This document shows, piece after piece, positions 48,701-60,299 of a stretch of DNA of 64,000 nt (positions are counted from its first letter, which is position 1; each line of letters starts with the position of its first letter). Location: the NCBI RefSeq assembly GCF_041146395.1, contig NC_090989.1:45162501-45226500 (forward strand), in the 5' to 3' direction. Below the pieces are notes generated by a model. The model did no database searches, was not told the DNA's origin, and saw only the letters and a program-made list of their open reading frames with translations. The stretch comes from Eulemur rufifrons (Eukaryota > Chordata > Mammalia > Primates > Lemuridae). The position numbers and the translations under genes are program-made.

Positions 48701-49639
48701 CCAAATAGGGAAGCTGGGCTGAGAAACCATATCACTATGTATATAAACACTACATAAATCTCCTAGTCCATATATACAGTTTCCTTGTTCCTCCTGTGTC
48801 TCCCTGCTTTTGGACTTCAGAATGACCACTTTATGGCACTAAATTAGTTTTCTTAGGCTGTACTTCTTATCCTTGGTGTCAGGCTTACCCTCCCATAAAT
48901 ATTTCCAAAGACATTCCTGAAAGATATGCACACCTCAGTTTTCCTAAGAGAAGTGTATTTCCCATAAATATTTTGGCAAAGTTAGTTAAACTTTTTGAAG
49001 TGTGTAAAAAATATGGTTTAGAGTTATAATTCTTCTTATTCACTGATCTTAGTACATCTTACAATAGCTTATTATAGATATTTTAGTAATTGTTTGTACT
49101 AAAATTTCCTAGCAACCCTAAGGAGTCATCAAGAGACACGCTAACAGGTTATATCCTGACGCCTCCAGCTCAATCTGGTTTAACAGTAGTGAGGTTGTTA
49201 CAGATGCAGGAAACAGCTGCAAAATGTGACACACTTTGCCTGGAAACTTGGTTTTTATGGTCTTAATCCAAACATGCTATCTCTTTTTAATGTAGGCTTT
49301 TGTGCAATGATGTCTATTCCAAGTGCATTCCAATTACATTGTGCCAATTTTTAAGTATGAATCAGCATGAGTGTTGAACTTGCCTGACTTCTCAGAACAC
49401 ATGGCTCAGTCTCATGACAGGTTATAAAATACAAAAAGGGACTATTTTATCATTCAATGGCATATCATGATCTTTTCATGACCCTTTGAATACACAGTGT
49501 CCAGTAGATGCATCATTGAATGAGTGTAACTAGCTAGATTTTTTCCGTTCATGTGAGTTTTGTTGTTGGGTCATGCTAATTTGTGCATGAGAAATATCAT
49601 GATGTATGTATTAGGGAATGTTCCTCTCTACAGAAGTTA
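48701..49639. other. unassigned DNA
   Basis: Nothing recognised. Confidence 0.5.
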
Positions 49640-49795
49640 GGAGGCCAGGATTCTGGTTCCATCTTTGCCTCTAATTAGTTTGATAACCTTGGATAAATCA
49701 TTTCACCTTTTGAAATCCACTATTCTTACCACTTAATGAAGAGAATTGGACTAAGTTCATAATGGTTCTTTCCAGCCAGAACATTCTTTAGGCCT
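49640..49795 (+). repeat. MIR SINE
   Basis: 'aggccaggattctggttcca', 'tttgataaccttggataaat', 'catttcaccttttgaaatcc' and 'tggttctttccagccagaac' follow MIR in order. Confidence 0.7.
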
Positions 49796-52489
49796 AATCA
49801 CTTTTAGCACTGAATAGCATAAGGTTGATTAACTACTTAGTCTAGGAAGGGCAAGGTGTTTTGAGAAAGTATTGAAGGACAGAAGGCAGATTACTTGATG
49901 ACCTAAATAAAAAGCATTTCTTTGTATCAGAAACAAAGTCTAAGACTAGAAATTCCAATATATATAACAATTCTAATTAATTGCCCCTTGATAACTTGTT
50001 AGACAGTTGTCAAGTGACACTTTTGCTGTTTTATAATTGGAAACAAGGATCCAGAGTTGGAATCAAAAGAACACTTAGAGTGCCCATGTTCTTATCAGGT
50101 TACTTAATGAATCCTATTGGGGCCAGACCTCTTCAGGTCTCATTAAAAAGTGACCAAGCAGAAGCCTAGAAGACTAGAGAAATTTGAGAATGACTGGGGT
50201 CTAAGAAGAGAGAACTATAATTTTTTGTTTCCTTCTATGGAGGGTAGGTAATGCTTCCTTTCAGAAACACTTCCTTCCCCCGAAGTCAAGGGATCCAAAA
50301 GAACCACTCCTAGAGACTGGGGGAGCCAACTGCTGGCATCTCATTATCTGAGGGATGTATGCCCAGGCAGAGGACTTGCTGGGCTGCCCTCTGTGTTGAA
50401 TTAATTATGAGAAAAGGAACTGGAGAAATATGGCAGAACTGAGGTAGGGGACAGGAATGGAGCAGGAGTGTTCCTACTATTTGTCATGGCAAGATCAATG
50501 CAATACCCACAGTTCAAAGGTCTTCCCATCAAGGGAAATCCAGAAGCAAGAGTCTATGGGGTGAATCAGTATGTGAAAGAGTTCATGGGGACTGAAAATG
50601 TCAAACTGGAACAAATCTCCCCAGGTAGAAACTGCCATTAGAAGTCCCCACAAAGGTCCTCTGAAGAACCCGCTCATGTGAGATCTATCATATGGAGATT
50701 ATATCACAGGGAGGACAACTGTAGCTAGAAGTAAGTATGAAGTACTTGCTCACAATCTTCCATTTCTCCTTTCTGTCCCCAGTATGTCCAAAGAGAAAGG
50801 AATTCAGAAGGGGAACAGAAGGAGTTGATGGAGCTCTCTACGCCCCTTCCTCATCTCATATTCTGCAGGACAAAGCTGACTTGAGCTGGGGGAAGGGAGG
50901 ATGTAAGGTTAAAGTTTGAAATGATAATTTGGATTTGACTTTTTGATAACTGAAAGTGGCTGGAAAAACTATGGAAGTTGACTGAGATTTTTCAAAGGGA
51001 CAGTAAATAAATAGTCCTCCTGGCAGAGTGAGAGTGGTGTCAAAAAAAATTGAAAACCATTTTATTTTTGAATCCCACTGAATCTAGAATATTTGAAGAT
51101 CCAGCAGCCAAATAACAGGATATTCAAACACTTTGATTCTGAATCTTAAGTGTGAGAAACCTGGCCTTGTAGATGATGTTGTATTTGACACTATTGAATG
51201 GATACATGGCTATGTCTAGCTTAGCTTTCAGAATTTATGGAAATTCATGAAATACCAGCTTCTACAAAAAAGAAAGGATGTTGACTTACTGTTCCAAATT
51301 ATCTACAGAAAATATCTTTGTATGTTTTTATTGGGAGACAATTCTCCACAAATATTTTCATATTTTTGTATAGTTCAGGCTTTATGATTGAATAGCAAAC
51401 ATGTGCTGGAAGGTAGATTGTGCATTGCTCCATAGAAATTTAGAGACTTATCTCTCCAGGACCATTTGCTTACATTCCAGGATGGAGCCCTTCCCAGAGA
51501 AAATTTGATGACAATGCAGAGTGAAGGTTTCTTTCTCTGGAGAGGAGGGCAGGGGCAGATGTGCCAGCCACTCTATGTAAGTCCTGAGTCATAATTTCAA
51601 GGCTCCTTTCCTGTGATGCAAACCCCACTGCATGCCCTGGTGAACAGTTGGTCCTTATCCTGGTGACCTGTGGAGGAGCTGGGGCTAAAATGTTCTATGA
51701 AAATAATTTGGCTGTTCTATAATGGAGAGATATCATGTTTTCTATTATTATATTTGACTTATACTACGCATATACAGAGAGAGACATAAATAGTATATGT
51801 CAACTTTTGTAAATTTAAAATCAAATAAGCAGTCATTTTTAAGCCCAGAAACTAGGAGCAAACATGTTATATTTTATTTCTACCATAATATTATTTTAAA
51901 AATTATTTTGGTGATGCTGATAGTTTCATCTGTTTGCAGAATTAAAGTAGTTTTGTATTTCTTGGGATGGCCTTAACACATTTGAACAGCATTAATTCTA
52001 TTAGTAAAATACGCTGTAAAGATCTTTCATTCTTGAGACAGAAATTTTCTAACTGTTGGGTGTATGTTGTGGATTTCATAGTCAAGTCCTAAACATTTTA
52101 AATTTTAACCCAGATGAGTGTATCTGTAAGGGCTAGTAGGACAAATTGTGTTTTAATGAAGATCTGGTGAGGTTTCCAACAGAAACCTTGGCAGGATGAG
52201 CTGGGTTGCTTGAGGTCAAGGGCCACATCCCTTATTCTCCTGCCAAATGTAGCATGGGGAGAGAGGGCTGGAGTATGAAAGGATAGGAATTAGTGAAGAG
52301 GGATGATTTTGAGTGTAGAACATCATAGTACCACTTAATTTGTCCTCCTGCCTTGCCCCAAGAAACTTGACCCAGATCCCTAGCAAGAAGGGGAAAAATG
52401 AACTAGCTGAGCTAGTCAAATGGAAGATTTTTATCTTTCATGCTGAAGTAGAAGCAATAACACAAACTAGTATGTATATTTTGTGATCA
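49796..52489. other. unassigned DNA (about 2.7 kb)
   Basis: No gene or repeat recognised. Short frames (49981-50169, 50495-50677, 50737-50919, 52216-52419) show no domains. Confidence 0.5.
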
Positions 52490-52620
52490 AGTTGAAGTTT
52501 GTTCGACAAATACTTACTGAGCTCCTATTGTGTGTAAGGTACTGTGCTGGGCCTACAAGATGAATAAGATACAGTACCAAACTGTGTGTGTAGGAGATTG
52601 TTGAAAACTAGAAAAAAGGA
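52490..52620 (+). repeat. old dispersed repeat fragment (as at 31.3 kb)
   Basis: 'acaaatacttactgagctcc', 'tattgtgtgtaaggtactgt' and 'gctgggcctacaagatgaat' match the start of that repeat. Confidence 0.5.
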
Positions 52621-52724
52621 TTTCAGTATAAAGCAGAAAGTACAGAGATAAAGGAGCAAAGGCTGAGAGATGGGAAACAGTATGGTGTCCAACGTGAATC
52701 ACAAGCAGCTCAGTAATACTAGAG

Positions 52725-52895
52725 AAGTGGTTCTCAATCTTGACTGCACAGTAGAATCATCTCATGAATTTTAAGAAAATGCCCATGCCAAGGCCCCACC
52801 CAAGACCAATAAAATCTGAATTTCTGGAGGTGGGGCCCAGGCATTTTTTAAAGCTTTCCAGGTGATTCTCATTGCATTTCAGTTGAAACTCACTG
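52725..52895 (+). mobile_element. MER5-type hAT-Charlie MITE
   Basis: AAGTGGTTCTCAATCTTGAC at the start, paired 'ccccaccc' and GGTGGGGCCCAGGCATTTTT in the middle, and CAGTTGAAACTCACTG at the end. About 171 bp, full length, same group as 20131-20316. The flanking octamers TACTAGAG and TAATAGTC are only partly alike. Confidence 0.88.
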
Positions 52896-53084
52896 TAATA
52901 GTCATCAAGGTTGAAGTAGGACTTAATGAAAGATGATGCAGTTTGTGCATCTGTGAAACAGGCCTAATAACATCTACCTTGCCTAACTTATCAAGTTGTT
53001 ATGAAGATATTTGACTGTAAGAATGCATTTGAAAATGCTTCACAAACTACAAAGCCCTACAAAAATGCATGCAATATTAGCTAT
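52896..53084. other. unassigned DNA
   Basis: Contains 'tgtgaaacaggcctaataac', possibly a MIR remnant, too weak to call. Confidence 0.4.
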
Positions 53085-53220
53085 CCTGCCAGACTGAGAG
53101 TGCTTTTAGCATAGAGATTATGTCTTATTTATCTTTATATCTTTACACTTCCCACCATTGGATCTGTCACATAGTAGATGTCCAATATACGTTTCCCAAA
53201 TGGATGAATGAATGAATAAA
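53085..53220 (+). mobile_element. L2 LINE 3' end
   Basis: 'gagattatgtcttatttatc', 'tttatatctttacacttccc', 'atctgtcacatagtagatgt' and the terminal 'tggatgaatgaatgaat' form the L2 3' terminus including its TGAA repeats. Confidence 0.85.
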
Positions 53221-54439
53221 TTGACAATGCAGATAAATACACATTGAACTCTTGAAACAGCATTGAAACAGAAAAGTGATTAAAGGAAAACTATATCCTT
53301 ATGGCTTATATTTAAAAAGAAAGTTTATAGAGGCATGTGAACTTATGGCGTGATTTAAATTAAGTTGATTTATTGCAACTTTCAAACAAAATGTGAATGA
53401 ACCTTAAAAATATGTACAGAAACACATCCCTAATTTTGAGTGTTTCAACTGAGAACATGGCTTGGTACATAGACAATTTAAACAACAGGATATTCCAGAA
53501 AAAAGGTCAACATTTGAAATCAGAGCACAGTGGAATTCTTGGAAAGTAATCACATTTTCTTTGGAGTCTTCCACTTTTATTTTTTTGGACAAATTTACTT
53601 TGAATAAAATTGTGTGTGTGTGTATACATAATTTATGTGTGGATTCAGACATTATGAAGATATTCACATAAAATGAATCTGTAATCCAAAAGTGATTAAC
53701 AAGTTTTAAATTTAAGGAACAATAAGTTGCTTAGTTAGTCAATGGATGACGAAAAGCAAAGAACTATAAATACATTGTATTTTCACTCTGCATTTTGCGA
53801 TTTTCAAAGAAATATCATAAGAAAATAGTTCTTCATTACTGATGTCAAAGAAAAGTTAACTTTTTGTGCTTTTGCTGCAATTTGATTTTCTAACTAACTA
53901 GTCACATTTTGCCCCTGATACACACCCATTTACCAGTGTCATTTCCCAGTAAGGGATTAATGGATGCTTCTATCCAATGCTCAAGGCATGCATGTGGGCA
54001 AAAAAGGAAGACTCTGCTAGGGGGAAAAAGGGACTTGAGTAGAAACAACACCCCCAGAGAGGTGCTGATCACAACAAAAAAGTTTTCACAATTCAAGATC
54101 AAATTGAATTCAAGATATAATTAGAACCCTCTTCTAAGAACAGAGGATAATTTACTTGTAGTTTTGGAAATTTAACTCAATGATGGCAATAACATTATTT
54201 TGAGTGGCATCACATCCAAGAAAACCCATTTGAAAATAAGGGAGTGTGATGGGCAGACAAGAGGTAGGAGTGTGGCACCAAGTTAGCTGGATGGGGTATG
54301 GAGTACACTCTTGGTGGCCTTTGATCTAGGTAGGGGAATGTCAATATAGAGAAAACCCAGGTACTCAAGGAAAATAGGTAACAAGTAGGAAGCCTGCCCT
54401 TTGCCACCAGGATGTTCACAATATCTGTCACTTGATAAC
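53221..54439. other. unassigned DNA
   Basis: No gene or repeat recognised. Overlapping frames on both strands at 53404-53671 and 53902-54124 are shadows of each other with no domain. Confidence 0.5.
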
Positions 54440-55858
54440 TTCACTAAAGTTCTTTCTACTGCACTTTTAATTATTTTAATCTCTCTGTTAAATTTCTCAG
54501 ATAAATTTCTGACTTGATCTCTGTTTTCCTAAAGTTCATTGAGCTGTCTTAAAACAGCTATTAATATTGTGAATTCTTTCTCTGAGAAATCACATATCTC
54601 CATCACTTTAAGTTCAGTCTCTAGCACTTTATTTTGTCCATTTGTTGACATAAATGTTTGTGAATGTTCTTGATGCTTGTGGACATGTGATACTGTCTGC
54701 ACATTCAAGGATTACATAATTATTTTAGTCCTTGCAGTCTTGCTTTGTTTGTGCTTATCCTTCTTCAGCTGACCTCCCAGGGATTCTAGGCATACTGACG
54801 TGTTCCTTGAGCCTGTGACCACTGCAGCCATCTCAGCACTAGGAGATGCTTGAAGCCCAGGCTTGCTTTGAGTCTCGTGAGGACTCTGAGGTTGATGCAG
54901 CTTTACAGTCCAGATGGACCTGGACCTGGACCAGATGGACCCTCCAGCCCAAGAAGGGTACTGGGGCTGTGTGGTAATGCTGGTCAGGGATCTGAGTCCA
55001 GAAGTCTGTCCTGCTGGCCTAGATAGGCGTGCCTCCCAGCAGGTTTCTGCATAGGAGGAATGGGTCCCTGACTGCAGCGAGAAGGACTGGAGTTGAGACA
55101 GGACCCCCTAGGGATCTGCTGTGGGATGGAGGCTGGCATGCCTATCACATTGGCTCTGATGGGCATGCCTTTCCCAGGAGGACCCTGCATGGCTGTGATA
55201 GTTCCTCAACTGCAGCAGAATAGGCTAGCACTGAGGCTGGTCCCCCTTGGGATCTGCTGGCAGGCAGAGGCTGGAGAGCCTGGTCTTATTGGCTCGGAGG
55301 TGATGTGTCTCCTAGCAAGTCCCTGTACAGACAGGATAGTTCCCTTATGCATCAGGAGGGTCTGAAGCTGAGACTGGTTCGTCTTGGAATCTGCCATGGA
55401 ATGGAGGTTGTTATGCCTCTCAGGGAGCCTCAGACTTCCAAGCAGAGCCACAGGGCAACTTACAGGTTCACTGCCAAGACTGTGCTCAGTGGCAGAATAG
55501 CCTTTCCACAAAGGCACTAGCATGTGAGACTTCTGGATCCCTTGGCAGATGGTTTTGGTTGCAGACTAAAGGCAAAATGGGGCTACAGACAATCCCCTCA
55601 GAGGACTGATCTGTTTCTTGGCTTGAACCCAGGAGCAAGCTCAGCAGATCAGCCATGTGGGTGTCAGTCTGCACTCTCAAAATGACCTTCCAAGGTCCTG
55701 GACTCAACTAGGGTTTCACAAACTCCTATCTCAATCCTGAGAATCCCATGGAGAGACTTTTGACTGCTGACTGTCGATGGGTATATGTAGAATTCTTGTT
55801 GTGAGGGGAGATATGAGTGTGTTATCTTCTATTCCACTGTCTTGGTGATGTCCTCTTT
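54440..55858 (-). mobile_element. probable old LINE 5' region (antisense)
   Basis: The AT-rich part (54440-54740) has the antisense look of an old L1 5'UTR/ORF1 region ('gtgaattctttctctgagaa' and similar). It passes into a GC-richer repetitive part and ends with 'ttctattccactgtcttggt' and 'gatgtcctctttcc'. That ending resembles the reverse complement of a mammalian L1 5' end. If so, the element's 5' terminus is near 55858. Several frames (54984-55707, both strands) arise only from the tandem repeat inside. Not confirmed; a different repeat class is possible. Confidence 0.45.
55005..55415. repeat. about three tandem units of roughly 137 bp
   Basis: 'gatctgct' occurs at 55113 and 55251, and its variant 'aatctgcc' at 55388, giving steps of 138 and 137. 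'ctgcagc' recurs at 55072 and 55210. 'ggcgtgcctc', 'ggcatgcctt' and 'gatgtgtctc' recur at 55026, 55162 and 55302. Units share a block order ('agca.gt...ctg.a...tagttcc...tgcagcag...agg...ctg...gag.tg...gagactgg'). Strongly diverged from each other, so the amplification is old. Confidence 0.8.
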
Positions 55859-56069
55859 CCACACACACTTAAATGACAGTAGCTATGATCATTTTCCAAG
55901 AGCTATTATTAAATATTTAATACAGTAAGAACTTTTTGCTACAGGGCTAGATTGGAGTCTGTTGGTCCGTATAGGTTAATCTGAAGACGGTTAGCAGCTT
56001 GTTTGACAAGAAGACAAGTTAGAACTGAAATGGACGGGAGTTAACATATTGTCCCTTAGCCTGTTCATA
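55859..56069. other. unassigned DNA
   Basis: Nothing recognised. Confidence 0.5.
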
Positions 56070-56725
56070 ACCTCACCATCTCTTGTCAGTATTATTGTAA
56101 TGGTCCTCTACCCAGTCTCCCTGACTCCAGTCTACTTCCACAATAATCTTCCTAAGATGCAAATATAATGACATCACTTCTTAACATCACTGCTTAAAAT
56201 ACCTTCAATGTGTTCCATTGCCATGGGGTTCATCACCAAAATCTAAATATGATATAATGAATCATTTACCTGTATTTACTTTTCAAGCTTCATCTTTAGC
56301 TAACTTCCCCACTCTCATCATCTTTCTCTAATCACAGAAAACTTCCCACTCTCTAATGAACATTCCATGTTCTTCCATGCCTTCATTCCTTAGCTCTTAC
56401 TATGTCTAGAATGTCCAACCTCTAAACTGCTGAAATTCCATGCATCCTTCAAAGATAGGTTCAGATCTTTTCTTTGGGTAGTTTTGCCCAGACTTCCAAG
56501 CTAAGCTTTCTTTGAGCACTTTGTTCACCTTCTCTTTCTGATCCTTATACAACACCAAAAATAGGAATTGTGTATTCATGTTTGTCACCTCCATAAACAT
56601 TTGTGAACTCATCGGAGGCAGGACATCTATCTGATTTGTCTTGTTATCCTTAGTTCTTAGAACTCAGCATGGTGCCTGGTACATAGTACATCCTCGGATT
56701 GTTTTGTTGAATGAATAGACGAATA
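56070..56725 (+). mobile_element. L2 LINE, 3' part including terminus
   Basis: Landmarks in order: 'ataatcttcctaagatgcaa', 'tgacatcacttcttaacatc', 'cttccatgccttcattcctt', 'aatgtccaacctctaaactg', 'catccttcaaagataggttc', 'gtgcctggtacatagtacat' and 'tgttgaatgaatagacg'. The most complete L2 in the window; non-coding. Confidence 0.9.
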
Positions 56726-57029
56726 TATATTGTATTATGTGGGATTGTGTTTTATTCAATATAACAGAAACCCTAAATATCAAATAAGATATGGGAGTTT
56801 TTTTTCTTCATGTAAAGGACATTTAGAGACAGGCAACCCAGAGCTATACACTGTCTCGATGTTAGCATCAATGTCACAAAAGAAATTCTGCTACTTGTCT
56901 TCTATAGACTGAATTATGCTTTACAGAATTCATATGTGGAAGCCCTAACCTCCATTGTGATTATACATGGAGATAGAAACATTATGGAGGTAATTAAGGT
57001 TAAATAAGGTCATAAGGATGGGGCCCTGA

Positions 57030-57355
57030 CATGAACTGAATGTCTGTGTCCCTCAAATTTTGTATGTTGAAACTCTAATTCCCAATGTGATAATATTAGG
57101 AGATGGGACTTTGGGAAGTAATTACTTTATGAGGGTAGGGGCCCTCATGAATAGGATTAGTGACTTTACTAGAAGAGACAGGACTTTCCCTAGCCCCATG
57201 TGAGGAAATCAGGAAGAGGGCCCTCAGCAGATATTGGATCTGTCAGTACCTTCCTCTCAGAGTTCCAGCCTGCAGAACTGTGAGAAGCAAATTTATGTTA
57301 TTTAAATCACCCGCTCTATAATATTTTGTTATAGCAGCCCAAACTGACTAAGATA
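57030..57355 (+). mobile_element. inner MLT1-type LTR nested in the outer one
   Basis: 'ctgaatgtctgtgtccctca' at the start, 'agatgggactttgggaag', 'ggccctcatgaataggatta', 'ccagcctgcagaactgtgag' and 'aactgactaagata' at the end: a complete MLT1 LTR in the same orientation. GGCCCTGA lies at 57022-57029 and 57356-57363, at the exact points where the outer LTR stops and resumes. MaLR elements usually duplicate 5 bp, so part of this 8-bp match may be chance. No internal MaLR sequence. Confidence 0.9.
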
Positions 57356-57403
57356 GGCCCTGATATGCTAGGATTAATGTTCTTATAAAAAGAGACATCA
57401 GAA

Positions 57404-57453
57404 AGTGCTCTCTCTCTCTCTTTCTCTCCCTCTTTTCTTTCTTCTATCCCCTC
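57404..57453 (+). repeat. CT-rich simple sequence in the outer LTR
   Basis: CTCTCTCTCTCTTTCTCTCC followed by more C/T text. A local expansion within the LTR. Confidence 0.85.
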
Positions 57454-57656
57454 AAGTACACAAATAAAAAGACATGCGAGCACACAGTGAGATGACAGAT
57501 ACCCACAAGCCCCAAAGAAAGGCCTCACCAGAAACCAACCATGCTGCACCCTGATCTTAGACTTCCAGCCTCCAGAACAGTGAGAAAATAAGTATCTGTT
57601 GTTTAAGCCACCCAGTCTATGGTATTTTGTTACGGAAGCTCAAGGTAACTAAGACA

Positions 57657-59028
57657 TTAATCTTAGCTTAAAAATTTCCTTCTGGTATAAAATGGTTGTT
57701 GGAGCATCAATGATTACATCTGAGTTTTAGGCAATAGAAAGAAGAGGGTAAAGGAAAAGGGCAAGAAGTCCCATCTCCTAGCTGAGTCAGTGCTTCTTTA
57801 AGAAGGTTCCCCAGACATCCACCTAATTTCTTCTGTGTCTCTGGCTTCAAAGAAGGCTAGAAAATGTAGTATTTAACCTGGGTACATTACCCCGTAGAAT
57901 ACAATCAGGGTTCTGTTTGTGAGGAAGATGGGAAAAAAGGATATTAGGTCACACCTTGTAGTTCCTGCCACAAATGCCTTCATGGCCTTCCCTGATAGTT
58001 GTGCCTGTTGGATAGAACGTCTGTGTCCTGGCTGAATGGAGTAGTCACCTATATTGCACTGAATTTGTAAAAAGCATTGCCATTTGGGTGTCATAGACAA
58101 AGACCCAGGCAATAAAAATGATGAAGTACAGGATGTTTTAAATGTTACTATCATTTCATTAAAGGATTGGATGATATAATATTTTATAATATTCCTTGAA
58201 AGAGTTTTGAGAGAAAATTCTCTTCTTATATCAGCAGGGAGAATCTCAATTAGATATTCCTATAAAAATGAGGATCCATTCTGGACCTATCACTTCAGAC
58301 AGGTTGATTATACGACACTTACCAGAATCCATTTAGGTAAATTAAATTGGGTTATAGCACCCTGATATAAAAGTAAGGTGGACCTTAAATTTTCTATTAA
58401 TAGTTCTGGGAGGATGGGAGCAGGAGTAGGTAATAGGAGAGGACCAGGCTGGGCATGCAGTGTCAGGAGAATCAAACCTTCAGAACTCAAGAGGTAGAGG
58501 ATGGACTTCTGCACTCCAGGATTGTCTTGTAGCAGTTTTCTGGGTTTGAGTCCACAAAACTGGTACTAACTAATGGGGATACTCTTGAAATGCCGTCGCT
58601 ATCCTGGAATTCCTAATTAACCACAAAGATCCAGAGTGTTTTCGATGTATAAACCAGTGTGGATAGCTATCACTTTTTATTGGGACTCTGGATGGGTTTG
58701 GACTGAGAAGCCTATCCCCTCAGTATCCTGGATGGCTCACTGTCATTTCATTAACCTTGTAGCAAAACCACAGTTATTTAATAAATGCAATTTCACATTT
58801 TACCCAGCTGAGGTTTTGGATCTTATTACGGTGCTATAGCTAGTTTCCACTTTTTTACATCACCATGTGAAAGGGAAAAGGAAATAACATCCATCAAATA
58901 CTGTTGTATGACTTGTATTCCCCCAGTAGAAACCTTAGTCTATTTGATAAGCACCTTCTTTAAGAATGTGATTTCCTGGGAAGTAAGGAACTTTGCCCAA
59001 AGCAACCCAAAGTGTTAGCGGCTGTTAT
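57657..59028. other. unassigned DNA
   Basis: No gene or repeat recognised. Frames of 67-93 codons (57873-58154, 58308-58514, 58636-58839) show no domain. Confidence 0.5.
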
Positions 59029-59535
59029 TGTTAGTTTTGTGTGTCAACTTGACTGGGCTAAGAGATGACCAAATAGCTGGTAAAAAATTATTTTTGAGTG
59101 TGTCTGTGAGGGTGTTTCCAAAAGAGATTAGTATCTGAATCAGTACACTGAGTAAAGAGGACCACCCTTACCCATGTAGGTGGGCATCATCCAATCCATT
59201 GAGGACCTAAATAGAACAACATGGCAGAGGAAAAGCGAATTTGCTCTTTCTCCTTGAGCTAAGACATCCATCGTCTCCTGTCATTGGACACTGGTGCTTC
59301 TGTATTTCAGGCTTTTGGATTTGGGCTGGATCTTATACCACTGACACTCTGGCTCTCAGGCCTAAGTCTTGGACTGGAATGACACCAACAACTTTCCTGG
59401 GCTTTTGCTTGCAGACGGACAATCATGGGACAGCCTCCATAACTGTGTTAGCCAAATCTCTCATAACATATCTATTTTAATCTATCTGAATATACCCTAT
59501 TGGTTCTCTTTCTCTGTAGAACCCTGACTAATACA
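59029..59535 (+). mobile_element. solo MLT2-type LTR (ERVL)
   Basis: TGTTAGTTTTGTGTGTCAAC, 'ttgactgggctaagagatga', 'gtgtgtctgtgagggtgttt', 'ggtgggcatcatccaatcca', 'tattggttctctttctctgt' and 'aaccctgactaataca'. This is a full-length LTR of about 507 bp in sense orientation, from TG to CA. No ERVL internal region adjoins it. It is inverted relative to the copy at 41.9 kb. Confidence 0.92.
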
Positions 59536-59635
59536 GTGGCTGAGAGGTTGTGACTCATGCTGTTCATCTGTCCTCTATATGTCTTCATTTAGGGTAACAG
59601 TTACTATTTATTAAAAATTAACTCTGTGGCGGGCC

Positions 59636-59830
59636 CTGTGCCCTCCACTCCACATCTATCACCCTTATTTATTCTGTAAAGCCCCACAAGATCTCTATTA
59701 TCCCCATTTTACAGATTAGAAGACACAGAGAATTTTTGTAAGTAGCCTAAATAGGTGAGCAAGAACTCATACCAGTTTTGTTTGACTTCCAATCCTGTTT
59801 TCTTAACCAAATGCTAAACCCTGCAGCATA
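59636..59830 (-). repeat. MIR SINE (antisense)
   Basis: 'tctattatccccattttaca', 'gattagaagacacagagaat' and 'tttgtttgacttccaatcct' are the reverse complement of MIR. Confidence 0.8.
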
Positions 59831-59837
59831 GAAGAAG

Positions 59838-60020
59838 GAAGCATATTGTAATGATTAGTAGCTTAGATTCTAGAATATGGGTTAATCCTGACTCAGGCCT
59901 TTCACTAGATATGTAACACTGCACAAGTTATTCAAACTACTGTACATATCATTATCTTCTTTACCTATAAAATGGGAATATTAATAGTACTTAGTTTCCC
60001 ATGGGTGAGGGGAATAATAA
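59838..60020 (+). repeat. MIR SINE
   Basis: 'tgtaatgattagtagcttag', 'attctagaatatgggttaat', 'cactagatatgtaacactgc', 'acaagttattcaaactactg' and 'tataaaatgggaatattaat' give near full-length MIR, back to back with the antisense copy just upstream. Confidence 0.85.
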
Positions 60021-60299
60021 CTGAGAGATAATGTTCCAGGGCTCTCCAAGACATTTTCCAGCATCACTTTCCACAATTACCTGGTTCCCTGCCCACAGCT
60101 ATTTGTTATTTGAAAAGATATATGCTAAATTAATTTATGATAAAGAATTAATAATTTTAATTCGCCATGTTATTTAAGAAGAAGGATTTTGAATACTGTG
60201 GTGCTTTAGTATGTTTTTATGCAATTGATATTTACATTTCAAATAAAGTCTCATAATCCAGATGAAAGCAAGAGTCTACTCAGGATGCCTCTCAGGTTT

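Larger units (their letters stand above)
56896..57656 (+). mobile_element. MLT1-type LTR (ERVL-MaLR), split by a second MLT1
   Basis: Left part 56896-57029 ('ctatagactgaattatgctt', 'ataaggatggggccctga'). Right part 57364-57656 ('tatgctaggattaatgttct', 'cttccagcctccagaacagt', 'gtttaagccacccagtctat' and 'ctaagaca'). Joined, they make one complete MLT1 LTR. The right part includes a CT-rich stretch at 57404-57453. Confidence 0.9.

Noticed and set aside
54984..55707. Cluster of 64-105-codon frames on both strands
   Set aside because: They arise from the 137-bp tandem units and change frame between units. No consistent protein repeat results.
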